Source: Diploptera punctata
Lineage: Eukaryota > Arthropoda > Insecta > Blattodea > Blaberidae
NCBI GenBank assembly: GCA_030220185.1
Contig: JASPKZ010009690.1
Location: 41,001 to 105,000 of the forward strand
Reading direction: 5' to 3'
Length of the DNA: 64,000 nt
In this document: positions 32,425 to 44,244 of the stretch, piece after piece
Layout: each line of letters begins with the position of its first letter
Position numbering within the stretch: the stretch's first letter is position 1
Notes under the pieces: model-generated
Databases searched by the model: none
What the model saw: the letters and a program-made list of their open reading frames with translations, nothing else
Told to the model about the DNA's origin: nothing
Program-made: the position numbers and the translations under genes

Positions 32425-32972
32425 AACTGCTATTTAACTCATGCCCCAAATGGGAGTCAATGACCAATCACGTTTCAATTAATTTTGTTTTACAACCAAT
32501 CACAGTCGTGTTTCACCTCGATATTTATCTACTTCTGTTTATCATATTAAAGAAAGCTCCTCATTTTTATTATTCTGAACAGGTCAGAGCCTTATTTTGC
32601 AGTGACTGACCCTCGAACAAATACGTTAAATAGAGCAAATAACGAACAGATTCCTTCGACCTACACATTTGATAATTGTGTGTACAATAATTGTTTTTTT
32701 TTTTAAAATACTGATTTTACTGAGTTGTTCACTAAAAATAATTAAAACCTATAATGTTGGTTATAATATATAGTTTGATGTTTCATTATTTCTCCACTAA
32801 TGTGTATTCTTACAAATTCCGATCCTATTTGGCAATAAATAATATGATCTAGTTGCAGTGGATGAACAAACGAAGCAAAACCAAAAATTTCTCGTTTGTT
32901 TTCAAACATAGCCGTTTGCATTAAGTATATAAATATTTTAAAATAAATAATGATTTGTGAGTAAACAGCTTA
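32425..32972 (+). mobile_element. R8 repeat, copy 2 (right end lost)
   Basis: It matches 8295-8790 and also shares GTGAGTAAACAGCTTAA with the copy at 50066. It ends where an RTE-A fragment begins, so the hairpin end was cut off or displaced. Confidence 0.6.
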
Positions 32973-33086
32973 ACAGTTAAGTCTCGCAGACTGTGATGGG
33001 CAGGACATGTGGCACTAATGGGGAATGAAAGACGTGCATGGAAGCTTCTTGTAGGAAAACAAGAGGTAAAACGTCCAGTTGGTAGT
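32973..33086 (+). pseudogene. RTE-A internal fragment
   Basis: Matches the RRLRWAGHVARMGNERRAW to KRPVG part of the family. Both ends are missing. Confidence 0.8.
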
Positions 33087-33089
33087 TTT

Positions 33090-33225
33090 CTGTAACAAAT
33101 TTATTTATTTGTATTTATTTATTTATTTTAACTGATGGAGTTAAGACCGCAAGGCCTTCTCTTCCACTTCACCAGGGTTAAATTATACATACTGCAATAA
33201 TTATGGTAGATACATAATAGACATC
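33090..33225. repeat. Possible LINE 3' tail fragment
   Basis: Contains (ATTT)n and GGAGTTAAGACCGCAAGGCC, a motif I associate with 3' ends of insect retroposons (memory only). It ends in (ATCC)n at 33221-33240. Confidence 0.35.
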
Positions 33226-33548
33226 CATCCATCCATCCATAGTAATTCTGCCCGAAGGCAGGTCCTTCACTGCAATCATAGCATTTTTCATGCTATGCTT
33301 GCAGCTTTACTAGGGAATTGTAGGTGTGGTAGCTTCCCGTTGCTTTCCACACCGGTGAAGGATGATGATGATATTGGCCATATGATTTCGGGGGCCGTTT
33401 GGGCCTTAAAGTTTTCCTGACATTTGTCTTACAGGTGAGAAAAAACCCGATAAAAATCTCACCCCGAAAAACTGCCCCGACCGGGGATGGAACCCGGGCC
33501 CGCTGCGTGACAAAGCAGCACGCTACCTCGAGACCACAGCGGTGGACT
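33226..33548 (-). mobile_element. SINE1, near full length
   Basis: Minus-strand head ending at 33548 with a slightly mutated B box (GGTTCCATCCC). The internal CAT repeat is short in this copy. Confidence 0.9.
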
Positions 33549-33838
33549 ATAATAAACATAAACGTTTTTCTTTATGTAATTGTAATGTCAATGTTTTTTT
33601 AGTGTATAATGCTATTGTGTTATTATTTAATTGTAATATTATTGTGTTTTCTTTATGTAATTGTAATGTTATTGATTTTTTGTTGTTTATTTTTCTTTAC
33701 ACTAGTACCAATTATTACTTTATTGTAACGGACTGTCAACAACACGTACGGCTTACTGCCCGTGCGACCCATATTTGTAAATAATATTGTAAATATCTTA
33801 CTTTTTGTCTAATAAAGTCCTGCTACTACTACTACACA
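33549..33838 (+). mobile_element. Retroposon 3' end with (CTA)n tail
   Basis: The last 120 bp (33710-33832) recur in reverse at 50987-51095, and in both places they end in CTA/TAG repeats. It contains TGTAACGGACTGTCAACA and ends CTAATAAAGTCCTGCTACTA, where AATAAA resembles a polyadenylation signal. This suggests the 3' end of a LINE or SINE with a trinucleotide tail. No coding region is visible. Confidence 0.55.
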
Positions 33839-33867
33839 ATATAAATTTGACAAGGGTAAGAAAGAAA

Positions 33868-34406
<539 letters not shown>

Positions 34407-34767
34407 CAGTGGTTCCCAACCTTGTTCGACTCGCGAACCCCTTCCACAACGATCTGAGTTGGGTGAACCACTGATTTTTAAATGTACATACTGCAGACAT
34501 GCATAAGATTTAATTCCAAGCAAACTTTTAATAACCTTAAATTAATTTAACCCTTAGCAGTTAAAACTTAAAGTTACTCTAGTTACAACTTAAAAGTTAC
34601 ACAACGTGTAGGTCTAGTTGTAGCGAAATCAAATGCATTCCTAACGTTGTTACATAATTGTAAATCAGGCATTCGCGTTAAATATGAATTTATTGTGGAA
34701 ATATTGTGATAAATTCCCGACGTTACACATACTCTCGTATGTAAGAAGGGGTAATTTAATTTTAAAA

Positions 34768-34829
<62 letters not shown>

Positions 34830-34923
34830 TGACAAAGCCTGAAATAAAGGAAACAGTAGAAGGTCTAACCTCGAAACCCGCCATTACGGAAAAGTTTTGG
34901 CGAACCCCTTGAAATATTTTGAA
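34407..34923 (+). mobile_element. hAT-type MITE, right end lost
   Basis: It starts with the hAT-like TIR CAGTGGTTCCCAACC and follows the 27590 copy, including the internal (AAT)n at 34768-34828. It breaks off at CCTTGAAATATTTTGAACG without the right TIR, just before the Helitron. Confidence 0.8.
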
Positions 34924-34948
34924 CGAAAATCAATATTTTTTTTGTAAA

Positions 34949-37157
34949 TCTAATATATAAAAATGAATGTCTGTTTGTTGGTTTGTTTGTTTGTTCGTAC
35001 TTTATGCGCAGCCATACCATTGATCCGATTGTGATGGTTTTTTTTGCAAAATGTTCAGTAGATTCCTGGGATGAACATAGGCTACACGAGAATTGAGATA
35101 CTCAACTCCTACACCCTTAAAAACACCCTTTGTAGTGAAAAACGTGAAAAGTCCGTTTTTTAACCTTTAAATGCCTTACGCTGCCTAAACCATAACAAAT
35201 ACACAAAATTAATGTACACAGAATTGAATATCTCAAAAAACTCTACAAAAGAGTCAGCGAAAACAGCATATGTTTATCTTTTACAGATAACACACAATAG
35301 CCATTCTTATCTTTCATTGATGCCAAGGAGATCGGGATAAGTAGATACCCGGGCGCGCAATATACTGCCATACCATTCATCCGATTGTCATGGGGCTTTT
35401 TGCAAAATGTTTAGGATTTTCTCGGGAAGGTTATAGCTTATAAGAGAGTTTTAATGCTCAAGCCCTTCACCCTTAAAAATCGCCTTCCGCAGTGAAAAAA
35501 CGTGAAGAAATGTCGCTTTTTGTAATCTTAAATGGCTTACGCTGCCTGAACCATAACACATATAAAAAAATATTGTACACAGAATTGAATATCTCAAAAA
35601 AATTCTACAGAAAGTTCCACGACAGCATATGTTTATCTTTTAAGGATAACTCAGAATAACTATTTTTCTCTTTCATTGATGCCAAGAAGATCAGGATAAG
35701 TTGATTCCCGGGCAAGTGTAACAGGCCAGACACGCCGGTATTGTTTTATGTATACTTGTCTTTCAGCTCATTTATGCCAAGTACATCGGGATGCGTAGAT
35801 TCCCGGAAAACGCCGGGTAATCAGCACAGGGTATCTAAAAAGAATACTTACTTACTCTTACTTACTTACTCACTGGCACTATCGAACCCGTAGGTTCATG
35901 GCCGCACGGACATAAGCTCTCCATACATCCCTATCCTGAGCTAATGCTTTCCAATCATTCCCTGTATAATCTACTTCCCTCAAATCATAGTTAATGTTGT
36001 TCTCCCACCTCATTCTTGGTCTACCAACTGGGCGTTTTCCCTCTGGCTTTCCTACAAGAAGTTTCCATGCACGTCTTTCATTCCCCATACGCGCAACATG
36101 TCCTGCCCATCGCAGTCTACGAGACTTAACTGTTCTTATTATATCTGGCTTCCTATAAAGACCATGTAGTTCATTGTTATGTATCTTCTCCATTCACCTG
36201 TCTGTTCATCTCTCTTTGGTCCAAACATTTTCCTAAGAACTTTATTCTCAAATACTCGTAATCTCCTTTCCTCCCTTAAAGTAAGAGTCCATGTTTCGCA
36301 TCCATATAATATAACTGGTAGAATAATAGTTTTATATATTTTCAGCTTAACGTTTTTTGAAAGGAGTTGGGACATCAAAAGTCTCTGCAATGCATAATAG
36401 CATGCATTTCCAGAATTGAGCCTATGTTTAATTTCTTTCTTTGTGCATCTCATTCCTATTTGTGATTATTGTTCCTAGGTATTTGAATTCAGCCACTTCC
36501 TCAAAATTTCCCTCATTTGTCATTAGCTGTCCATTTCCATTATATAATGTATTTCTACGTGTGACCATATATTTAGTTTTACTGATATTTACTTCCAGTC
36601 CTAATTTCTTAGTGTTACTCAATAGTGTGTGCGTGTTGGCCTTTAGTATCTCCTCGCTATCGGCCAGTTAGTACATCATCACCATAAACTAACAGCTTAT
36701 TAATACCATTGAGTTGTAAGCCTTCCTCATTCTCTAAAGATTTAATGGCATGCTCTAGTACAAAATTAAATAGTAGAGGAGATAGTGCATCTCCTTGCTT
36801 CAACCCATTCTGGATTTCAAAAGTGTCTGAAAACTGTTTGCCTACACGCACCCTACTCTTTGAGCCATTTAGACACATTCGTATAAGTCTAACTAACTTT
36901 TTAGGAATTCCTAACTCCAGCAGGATACTGTATAACATCTCCCTCTTAATTGAATCATATGCTTTTTTGAAGTCTACATATAGTTGATGTACAGTACTAT
37001 TATATTCCCATTTCTTTTCTAAAATCTGTCTTATACTAAATCTAAAAAGAATAACAATACAAATGTATATTTATTTCTCCTTTTACTTGTTCAACTGAAT
37101 GAAAAAAATCCATTATCATTTATTTAGGCGTGGCAGCGCACGCCGGGTATTAGCTAG
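34949..37157 (+). mobile_element. Non-autonomous Helitron with nested RTE-A
   Basis: The 5' end is TCTAATATATAAAAATG (5'-TC), preceded by A at 34948. The 3' end is CTAG at 37154-37157, followed by T. A hairpin GGCGTggcagcgcACGCC lies about 10 nt upstream of CTAG. These are the three hallmarks of Helitron insertion (5'-TC, hairpin plus CTAR-3', A/T target). It holds an internal tandem duplication with a period of about 356 bp (from 35011 and 35367). No Rep or helicase. Interrupted at 35847-37039. Confidence 0.8.
35847..37039 (-). mobile_element. RTE-A insertion nested in the Helitron
   Basis: A 1193-bp, 5'-truncated minus-strand insertion bracketed by a perfect 14-bp duplication ATCTAAAAAGAATA (35833-35846, 37040-37053). 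The (TAAG)n tail lies at the left. It encodes SIRQILEKKWEYNSTVHQLY, the palm block GLKQGDALSPLLFNFVLEHA, a YGDD box (LLVYGDDV, where YADD or YVDD is seen elsewhere), and an intact 104-codon C-terminus ending AAMNLRVR. A deletion after YGDD and a frameshift near 36140-36450 break the frame. Confidence 0.95.
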
Positions 37158-37509
37158 TGATTAATAAAAACTAGTTTTGTTATATGTGGGCAAAAGAAAT
37201 CTGACACTCATTATATAATAGGAGTAGCTAATCAAAACCTAGTTTAATGAAAATTAAGCTATTCTGGCTGCCCCCCTCCCAACCCCTTCCACTGTGATGG
37301 ACCTAATTCATCATCCATTCATTAAAACTTACCCTCTTCTCTCACGTCTGTATATGCATCACTTCTGGTAAACGTGTTACAATGATTAGCACAAGTGATG
37401 GATGACGTACAGAGCAACCCAAAAAAATAAACTTCCAAGTTAAAGGTGAAGTACAATGATATACGTAGTATGCTAATGTTTTTTCTAGTTTTTACAAATA
37501 GTTTTAACT
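37158..37509. other. Spacer, nothing recognised
   Basis: No gene or repeat identified. Confidence 0.4.
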
Positions 37510-37830
37510 TACTTAATACTTAATACAGGCTTTCCACTTTACAGCAGTTCGCCCTTGATTCCTACTTTCCAGAGATTCCTATCTTCCCATTGTCCTTCTT
37601 CCATACCCATCTTCATCATGACATCATATATTCCTTCATACCATGTTCTTCTACTTCTCCCCCTCTTCCTTCTGCCTGGTACCATCCAATTTAACACATG
37701 TTTACGCCACTGGTCTTCCGACATCCGTTGTACATGTCCATAACATTGTAAAGCTCTCTTTGTTATCCTTTCGATAACAGTTTCTTATGCATCCATTTCT
37801 TGTCTGATATATGTATTTCGAATATTCGAA
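37510..37830 (-). pseudogene. Non-LTR family F, C-terminal fragment
   Basis: The minus strand reads ALQCYGHVQRMSEDQWRKHV, then WMVPGRRKRGRSRRTWYEGI and GQWEDRNLWKVGIK, the usual C-terminal tail of non-LTR polyproteins. Only this fragment is present. Confidence 0.75.
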
Positions 37831-38345
37831 ATACTTCTGTTAACTTAGATGTTTAAATTAAGATGTTAAACGCAAAACTGGTACCTGGTAAGTCAGTCGT
37901 CTCCAACTAATTTATTATACTTCATCCAGAAATTCCAATATGGAGACCTTTCAAAATCAATGTTTTATCTTCTGCATTTCAACTAGCACTGATGTTTCCG
38001 TACAGGTTGTATGTACAACGGGTTTATGTTTGCGGGTATATTTTCATTGAGTAGCTCTGTATTCTTTGCTTCTTTTAGAATCTCTATATCTTCAAGGATG
38101 CTGATTCTGTTGTTACACTCTCTGTGTAGTACTGACATAGAGTTATCGATTTTATCAAACTGATGACCTGTTTCTTGTATATGTTTGGCAAAACTTGATA
38201 TTTCTTCTTTATTAATACAATTTTTTAAATGTTCAGAATATCTTGTGTTGAATTTTAAAAGTGTTGTTTAAATTGTTATTATGTATAGTAGCTTCAGTTA
38301 AATTTAAATAGCATAATAGACTTAATCTTAGGGATGTTTTCTTAT
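37831..38345. other. Spacer, nothing recognised
   Basis: No gene seen. Thymine-rich in places. Confidence 0.4.
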
Positions 38346-38475
38346 TGTCATCAGGGTAACGTAACTCCGCCTTCCAGGCACCGCAACTTAAGAATTGGGT
38401 TACAATTCTGTCAAGTCAGGAGAGAATACCAGAAGTATCATGAAGACAGCCTGGGACATTAAAAAAAAAAGAGAG
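38346..38475 (+). mobile_element. SINE body X fragment
   Basis: Matches the 3' half of SINE4 (CATCAGGGTAACGTAACTCC, CCAGGCACCGCAACTTAAG) and ends in an A-run. Confidence 0.7.
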
Positions 38476-38497
38476 AGAAATATCCAGATTTCATACA

Positions 38498-39594
38498 CAG
38501 TAAAAACTCCTTATTCGGGGGGGGGATATGTTCCGTAAATATGCCGCGAATACAGAAATCACTAATATGGAGTGGTAATTTGTATAGGTATATAGGGGAT
38601 ACGTTCCAAGGTCATACAATAAAATCAATTTGATATATTAAATATAGGAACGACTGGAAAGAACATATTGATAGAATGCCAGAAGAAAGATTTCCAAAAT
38701 GATTGCTAAATTATAAACCGCACGGAAGGAGAAATGTTGGACGCCCACACAGAAGATGGTCTGAACAATTTTAACAATTCTAGCTTTCATGAAACCGGAA
38801 CGAGCCAACAGGCTTAATCCCTGGATGGTGATGATCAATTTGATGAGAGATTATGAACAATTTATATTAATTATTACTGTTAAGCTTAGGCAAGTGCTTA
38901 AAGAACTTAGTTTTTTTCCCCCCTGTTCTGCGGCTTTAAAAAGATCGTTCAATCTAGACTGATATTCAGCTGAGAATTCAGCGATAGAATTCCTTATGTT
39001 GTCTTCGGATTTCTTGATGAATCGTAAGTTGATTCATTAACAATGAAACAGCGTGATATGGATGTAAACGATTAGCCAACGCGTAAACGGTCAAGCATTT
39101 TTGTTTTTACTTTAAGCAGCAACACTAGTCCCCCCCCCCCGCTTCTGAACTATTTTTCTTTTCTTTTACTTGACATTTAATTTAGGAACAAAGCAGAGGA
39201 GACATGTGTTTTCAATCAAAATTAATACAGCTAATGACAAGTTGAAAGAATAAAGCACCGATCGTGGCGAGGGCGGCACTTATCAAAGGTTACGTGGAAT
39301 ACGGCGGCGGTTTTTAAGAATGAAATTTAGGCTCAGTAACAATAAGATTTGTTTTACTTTGATATTTATTCGTTTATTTGGGTTGAATCACTCTTTGTAA
39401 AAGCCGCCTTGGTACGTGCTTGCAATAAAAAAAGTTGCCGATGCGTTAATAAATTATACCTAATCCTTTTAATATACCAACTGGATCCGCGAATAAAGAA
39501 ATGTTTAACCGCCAATATAGGAACTGCGTCACATATTTTAACCACCGAATAATGAAAACGCGAATAACGAACCGTGAATAAGGAGCTTTTACTG
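38498..39594. mobile_element. pogo-like TIR element, copy 1
   Basis: The ends CAGTAAAAACTCCTTATTCG and GAATAAGGAGCTTTTACTG are inverted. TA follows the right end. CAGT-starting TIRs with 'CTCCTTATTCG' resemble pogo/Tigger termini (family knowledge). Direct GCGAATA-type repeats occur near both ends. A second copy lies at 56414-57258. No intact transposase. This copy carries a nested insertion at 38635-38833. Confidence 0.65.
38635..38833 (+). mobile_element. Non-LTR family E fragment nested in the pogo-like element
   Basis: A 199-bp segment flanked by a perfect 11-bp duplication ATCAATTTGAT (38624-38634, 38834-38844). The other pogo-like copy has the empty site near 56565-56580. It encodes RNDWKEHIDRMPEERFPK, then NYKPHGRRNVGRPHRRWSEQ with a stop. 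Confidence 0.88.
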
Positions 39595-40394
39595 TATTTC
39601 TTTATTGAACCTAAGTTGCGAGGCGATATAACATACGTTATTTCACTCCTCCAGCAAAGAAATTTATTTATAAAATTTGTACTTATATACGCTATAACAA
39701 CTAATGTCATATGGTCTCCTTGATTTTACGTTGTATTCAGTAGTAAATTAATTCCCATTGTTGAGTGTCTTATTTGTTTAGATGATTAATTGAATTATAT
39801 GAAATATTGATTATGATTAAATAGGTCCTCGGCATGAAATTCCAACCCAGTATTTGAATCGACACGAAAAAAATAATAAACTCATGATGTTGAGTTGGAT
39901 TGAGACCGCGTCCCCTCGAAAACGGGACCAAACAAAACTGCCTAAGCTAACTTGCTAAGTATTATGAATGTTCTATAACTTTCTGTCGCTTGGTATAGGA
40001 AATAACCCAGAATTCGCACATTGGTGAAGGGAGAATTAATGATTTTACGAGGTAACTGTCCGGCTCACTGATATAAAAATCACTGAAACGTCTGAGCTTC
40101 AGAAACTTTTCCAATGAATAAATTAAATTTTTATTTTGTAGAATGTCTCGCAAACACTAATTGAGTACTCAGCTTCAGACAAATCTAATCAGTCAATTAC
40201 AAAAGCGAACTCTGAACCACGACTAAAACATTTCCAAATCATGCAAATAAAACCAAAACATTTCATATTATATCGGTAAGAAGATAAAAAGTCCGTCACG
40301 CAGAAACGCAGAAAACTATCTACAAATTCCTCAGCAAGTCAAATGTATGATTCCATTTTGCTGGTTTACGGAACATATATTTCTTTTTCATATT
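39595..40394. other. Spacer, nothing recognised
   Basis: No repeat match inside the window. Short open frames only. Confidence 0.4.
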
Positions 40395-40645
40395 TAAAGA
40401 GAAAAATTATACGCTCACACTGGGACTTGAACCCGGGACCCTTGGTTTTCTAGTCCAAGTGCTCTACCATTTGAGCTACCTGAGCAAGTACGGATCTAAA
40501 CGCAAATCTTTCTCTATATACGTTGTAATTCCCGCCCACCAAATGCTTTGAAGCCTTTGCTTCTACCTTTCCAAATGGCGGCTCCTATATTAAGAAGACA
40601 TATTTGGGAATTATACATTACATTATAAATGCCAGTACGGCTATT
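40395..40645 (-). repeat. tRNA-like unit with full flanks
   Basis: The tRNA-like core is 40413-40485 on the minus strand: GCTCAGGTAGCTCAAATGG, then the T arm GGGTTCAAGTCCC. The flank runs on to about 40645 and matches, in reverse, 42964-43100. One acceptor pair and the top of the anticodon-arm stem are mismatched, so this copy is decaying. Confidence 0.7.
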
Positions 40646-41040
40646 TTCGATATATTTCTTTTATTTAATTGGAGAAACTCAATTACTGATGTCAGCTAAT
40701 TTAAAAGTGTCGGACTGCAGTGAAAAGAAATCATACATAATCGTCAGTTATTAGTGCCTATCTATTTGCATATTTTTTAATAATTTGACACCAATTAAAT
40801 ATTATCAATGATTCAGAGTCGATTTTTAATTCCCAGTTTAGGTAAAGCCCTGCTTCTGATGGTTGGATTTCGCTGATTTTAGAGAATATATTACAGTGTT
40901 TGTTTAATAATAATTACTGACTTTCGTTGTGAAACATCGAATATTGCGACCGCTAGAGCGATTTTTAAAATTTTTGTTTCAGATGAATTCTTACATCTGA
41001 TGGCCCGATTTTCCCGGTTAACGAACTCGAACTTATTTTC
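40646..41040. repeat. Helitron subfamily 2 internal fragment and spacer
   Basis: 40800-40990 matches 2840-2960 (shared: GTGAAACAT, GACCGCTAGAGCGATTTT-like). The rest is unassigned. Confidence 0.45.
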
Positions 41041-41059
41041 TTTAAATGAATTGAGTTAA

Positions 41060-41125
41060 TGGACACACAAACATACGCACACGCACACATACACACACTC
41101 ACACGCACACACTCATATATATACC
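41060..41125. repeat. (CA)n-rich tract
   Basis: Imperfect CACACA/CATACG repeats ending in a short TA run. Confidence 0.8.
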
Positions 41126-41139
41126 ATCATCATCTGCAT

Positions 41140-41580
41140 TCATGGATTAGGTCTGTTGACCCATTCCGACTTCAGCTCATCTCTTTCTAGGTCTGCCCAC
41201 ATCTCGGGTGCCTTTAAGTATGTATTTTATTATTTGTTTTGGATATCTATCTTCATTCATTCTGTCTATGTGTTGCTTCCATTTTTGTCTAGGCCTATAT
41301 GTATCTATTTTTATCAGTTATTGCAAATATTTCAAGTTCCTCTCTTATTTCTGTGTTCTTGATTATGTCTTCCTTAGTGCACCCTTTAACAGATCTAAAA
41401 AAATTCATTTCTGCCGCCGTTATCCTACTTAGATCTTGTTTTTTATGTATCCAGGCTTCTGAACCATAGAGCAGTGCCGGTATTGCCAACGTTTTATAAA
41501 ATTTCAATTGGGTCTCTCTTGTTGTTTTGTTATTTAGTGATCGTTTTATCGTACCACATATTCCCTGGAATTTTGATATT
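41140..41580 (-). pseudogene. Non-LTR family D, RT C-terminal fragment
   Basis: The minus strand reads ETQLKFYKTLAIPALLYGSE, then KKQDLSRITAAEMNFFRSVK and GCTKEDIIKNTEIREELEIF, all in one open frame. Frames break downstream. Together with 52846-53160 it defines family D. Confidence 0.8.
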
Positions 41581-41605
41581 ATATATATATATATATATAT
41601 ATACA
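41581..41605. repeat. (TA)n microsatellite
   Basis: Short TA run preceding SINE1. Confidence 0.9.
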
Positions 41606-41614
41606 TGCATACAT

Positions 41615-41943
41615 CCACCCATAAAAATCTGTCCGAGGGCAGGCCTTTCACTGCAATCATATTATTTTCATGCTATGCTTTGCAGCTTTACTAGGGAATT
41701 ATAAGTGTGGTAGCTTCCCATTGCTTTCCACACCGGTGAAGGATGATGATGATAATGATAAGGATTATGATGATGGCCGGATGATTTTCGGGGACCATTG
41801 GGCCCTAAGCTTCCTGACATTTGTCTTTCAGGTGAGGAAAAACCCCGAAAAAACCTCACCCAGGAACCTGTCCCGAACGGGAATCGAATCCGGGCCCTCT
41901 GCGTGACAAGGTAGCACGCTACGTCGAGACCACAGCAGTGTAG

Positions 41944-41944
<1 letters not shown>
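41615..41944 (-). mobile_element. SINE1, near full length, mutated
   Basis: Minus strand with a changed B box (GATTCGATTCCC) and several substitutions, so an older copy. TA and CA arrays flank it. Confidence 0.85.

Positions 41945-42013
<69 letters not shown>
41945..42013. repeat. (CA)n then (TA)n microsatellite
   Basis: Thirteen or so CA units followed by about twenty TA units. Confidence 0.95.
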
Positions 42014-42014
<1 letters not shown>

Positions 42015-42648
42015 CTATACACGTTATATTGTACATTTTCGCAGATATAAGTATGATTTTCTTGGGTTTTCCGCGTCATGGATTCAAGGTATTCAAAAAT
42101 ATTTTCATGAGAACAACCTCAATAGCTTTATTCCTTCGGAATTCGCTAAAAGAATACCAGTAACAAATTTAAAAAATGTACTAATAAGATATTCATCATT
42201 GCATTAACCTGTAGACTTGAATATATCAGCCATTGTAATTTTATTTGTAACAATGTGATAAAGACTAATTCAATCGCTGCTGACAATTGAAAAAATAAAT
42301 GAAAATAATATAATAGTTGTTAAAAGTACTTTTAGTAACCTTCAATAATTCATTTTACTTTAGGATTTACTAACAAGAGAATAGTAAACCATTTCACGTA
42401 GAAACCTACGATGAAATTTCTCCCAGAGAAACGTTGGGCGTGTCCAAAAAAATATCTGCAGCTTCACAGATATCGAAGCCAGAATCCAGCAATGGCAACC
42501 CACTGTACGGAGCAGATGCATTCGCTGCTTGAGTAAGAGCGCAGTTGAATGAAGCGGGACGCGGCATGGACGGCAGGTAGTGAGAGTTCTCCAATCTACC
42601 AATTCAATAGTTGTATTACTATCCTATATTTGAAGAGAAAAATTATAC

Positions 42649-42721
42649 GCTCAGACCGGGACTTGAACCCGGGACCCTTGGTTCTCTAGACCAAGTGCTC
42701 TACCAACTGAGCTACCTGAGC
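42649..42721 (-). tRNA. tRNA-like sequence (Lys-like backbone, odd anticodon loop)
   Basis: A full cloverleaf can be drawn: 7-bp acceptor, D arm GCTC/GAGC and T arm CCGGG/CCCGG with TTCAAGT. The anticodon arm is CTTGGT-CTAGAGA-ACCAAG, with a 6-bp stem and an AGA triplet in the anticodon position. The backbone resembles tRNA-Lys, but one extra base and the missing long variable arm fit neither Lys nor Ser. A T5 Pol III-type terminator follows. It forms a palindrome with the next unit. It could be a pseudogene. Confidence 0.5.
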
Positions 42722-42810
42722 AAGTACCGATCTAAACGCAAATCTTTCTCTATATACATTGTAATTCCCATCCACCAAATGATTAATGATTTGCGTTTAG
42801 ATCGGTACTT

Positions 42811-42883
42811 GCTCAGGTAGCTCAGTTGGTAGAGCACTTGGTCTAGAGAACCAAGGGTCCCGGGTTCAAGTCCCGGTCTGAGC
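42811..42883 (+). tRNA. tRNA-like sequence, identical type
   Basis: GCTCAGG pairs with TCTGAGC (one G-T pair). Both promoter boxes are intact (TAGCTCAGTTGG; GGGTTCAAGTCCC), and the Pol III-type terminator TTTTT starts seven bases downstream. Same sequence as 42649-42721 on the other strand and as 43104-43176. A function in translation is uncertain because the anticodon arm is irregular. Confidence 0.5.
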
Positions 42884-43103
42884 GTATAATTTTTCTCTTC
42901 AAATATGATTTATCCATCATTGAGATGTACGAAATCAATAATAAAAACTTGGAAAAAGCCGTACTGGCTGTAATGTATAATTCCCAAATATGTCTTCTTA
43001 ATAAAGGAGCCGCCATTTGCAAGATAGAAGCATGGCTTCACAGCATTTGGTGGATGGGAATTACAATGTATATAGAGAAAGATTTGCGTTTAGATCGGTA
43101 CTT

Positions 43104-43176
43104 GCTCAGGTAGCTCAGTTGGTAGAGCACTTGGTCTAGAGAACCAAGGGTCCCGGGTTCAAGTCCCGGTCTGAGC
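43104..43176 (+). tRNA. tRNA-like sequence, tandem copy
   Basis: Identical core to 42811-42883. The downstream 65 bp are also identical (42884-42948 and 43177-43241), so about 160 bp were duplicated directly. Confidence 0.5.
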
Positions 43177-43405
43177 GTATAATTTTTCTCTTCAAATATG
43201 ATTTATCCATCATTGAGATGTACGAAATCAATAATAAAAACTTTTTTTTGACACGCCCATTGTACATCACAACGCTTCTATGGAAGAAATTTGATGGTAG
43301 GTTTCAGTACGCAATGGTTGGCTGTGCCCTTGTAAATACTGTACTGAAGACATGAAATGATTACGTAATGTCCATATGCATTTAATACCTTAGCTTATAT
43401 AATTC

Positions 43406-44187
43406 CACTAAAGGTCAACACGCATACACTACTGAGTAACACTAAGAAATTGGTACTGGAAGTAAATATCAGTAAAATTAAATATATGGTCACACATAAA
43501 AATACATTATATAATGGATATGGGCAGCTAATGACAAATGAGGGAAGTTTTGAGGAGGTGGCTAAATTGAAATACCTAGGAACAATAATCACAAACAGGA
43601 ATGAGATGCACAAGGAAATTAAACATAGGCTCAATTCTGGAAATGCGTGCTATAATGCATTACAGAGACTCTTGACTTCCCAACTCCTTTCAAAAAATGT
43701 TAAACTGAAAATATACAAAACTATTATTCTACCAGTTATATTATATGGATGCGAAACATGGACTCTTACTTTAAGGGAGGAAAGGAGATTACGAGTATTT
43801 GAGAATAAAGTTCTTAGGAGAAATTTTGGACCAAAGAGAGATGAACTGACAAGTAAATGGAGAAGACTGCATAACAGTGAATTACATGGTCTTTATAAGA
43901 ATCCAGATATAATGAGAACAGTTAAGTCTCATAGACAGCGATGGGCAGGACATGTGCACGAATGGGTAATTAAATACGTGCGTGGAAGCTTCTTATAGCA
44001 AAACCAGAGGGGAAACACCCAGTTGGTAGACCAAGAATGAGGTGGGAGAATAACATTAGCTATGATTTGGGGGAAATAGATTATACAGGGGATGATTGGA
44101 AAACATTGGCTCAAGGTTGGGATATATGGAGAGCTTGTGTCCACGCGGCCATAAACCTACGGTTTCGATAGTGCCAGTGAGTTAGTT
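43406..44187 (+). mobile_element. RTE-A, 5'-truncated copy
   Basis: A 182-codon open frame (43450-43998) covers LEVNISKIKYMVTHKNTLYN, YLGTIITNRNEMHKEIKHRL, LKIYKTIILPVILYGCETW and KRDELTSKWRRLHNSELHGL. The last 60 or so codons follow in another frame. Tail (TTAG)n. An imperfect 14-bp duplication (AGCTTATATAATTC, 43392-43405; AGCTTCTTTAATTC, 44188-44201) suggests an older insertion. The catalytic YADD region is missing by truncation. Confidence 0.85.
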
Positions 44188-44244
44188 AGCTTCTTTAATT
44201 CTAAAATTACTTACATGAAAAAATATCCTCAACTTGTGTTTAAC

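Larger units (their letters stand above)
42374..43332. mobile_element. FB-C foldback element, copy 2, carrying tRNA-like units
   Basis: The left arm (42374-42480: CAAGAGAATAGTAAACC to CTCCCAGAGAAACGTT) and right arm (about 43245-43332: ACATCACAACGCTTCT to GTGCCCTTG, then TA) are inverted. Between the arms are the usual FB-C core and then three tRNA-like units (42627-43241) absent from the other FB-C copies, so the units were inserted into this element. Confidence 0.7.
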
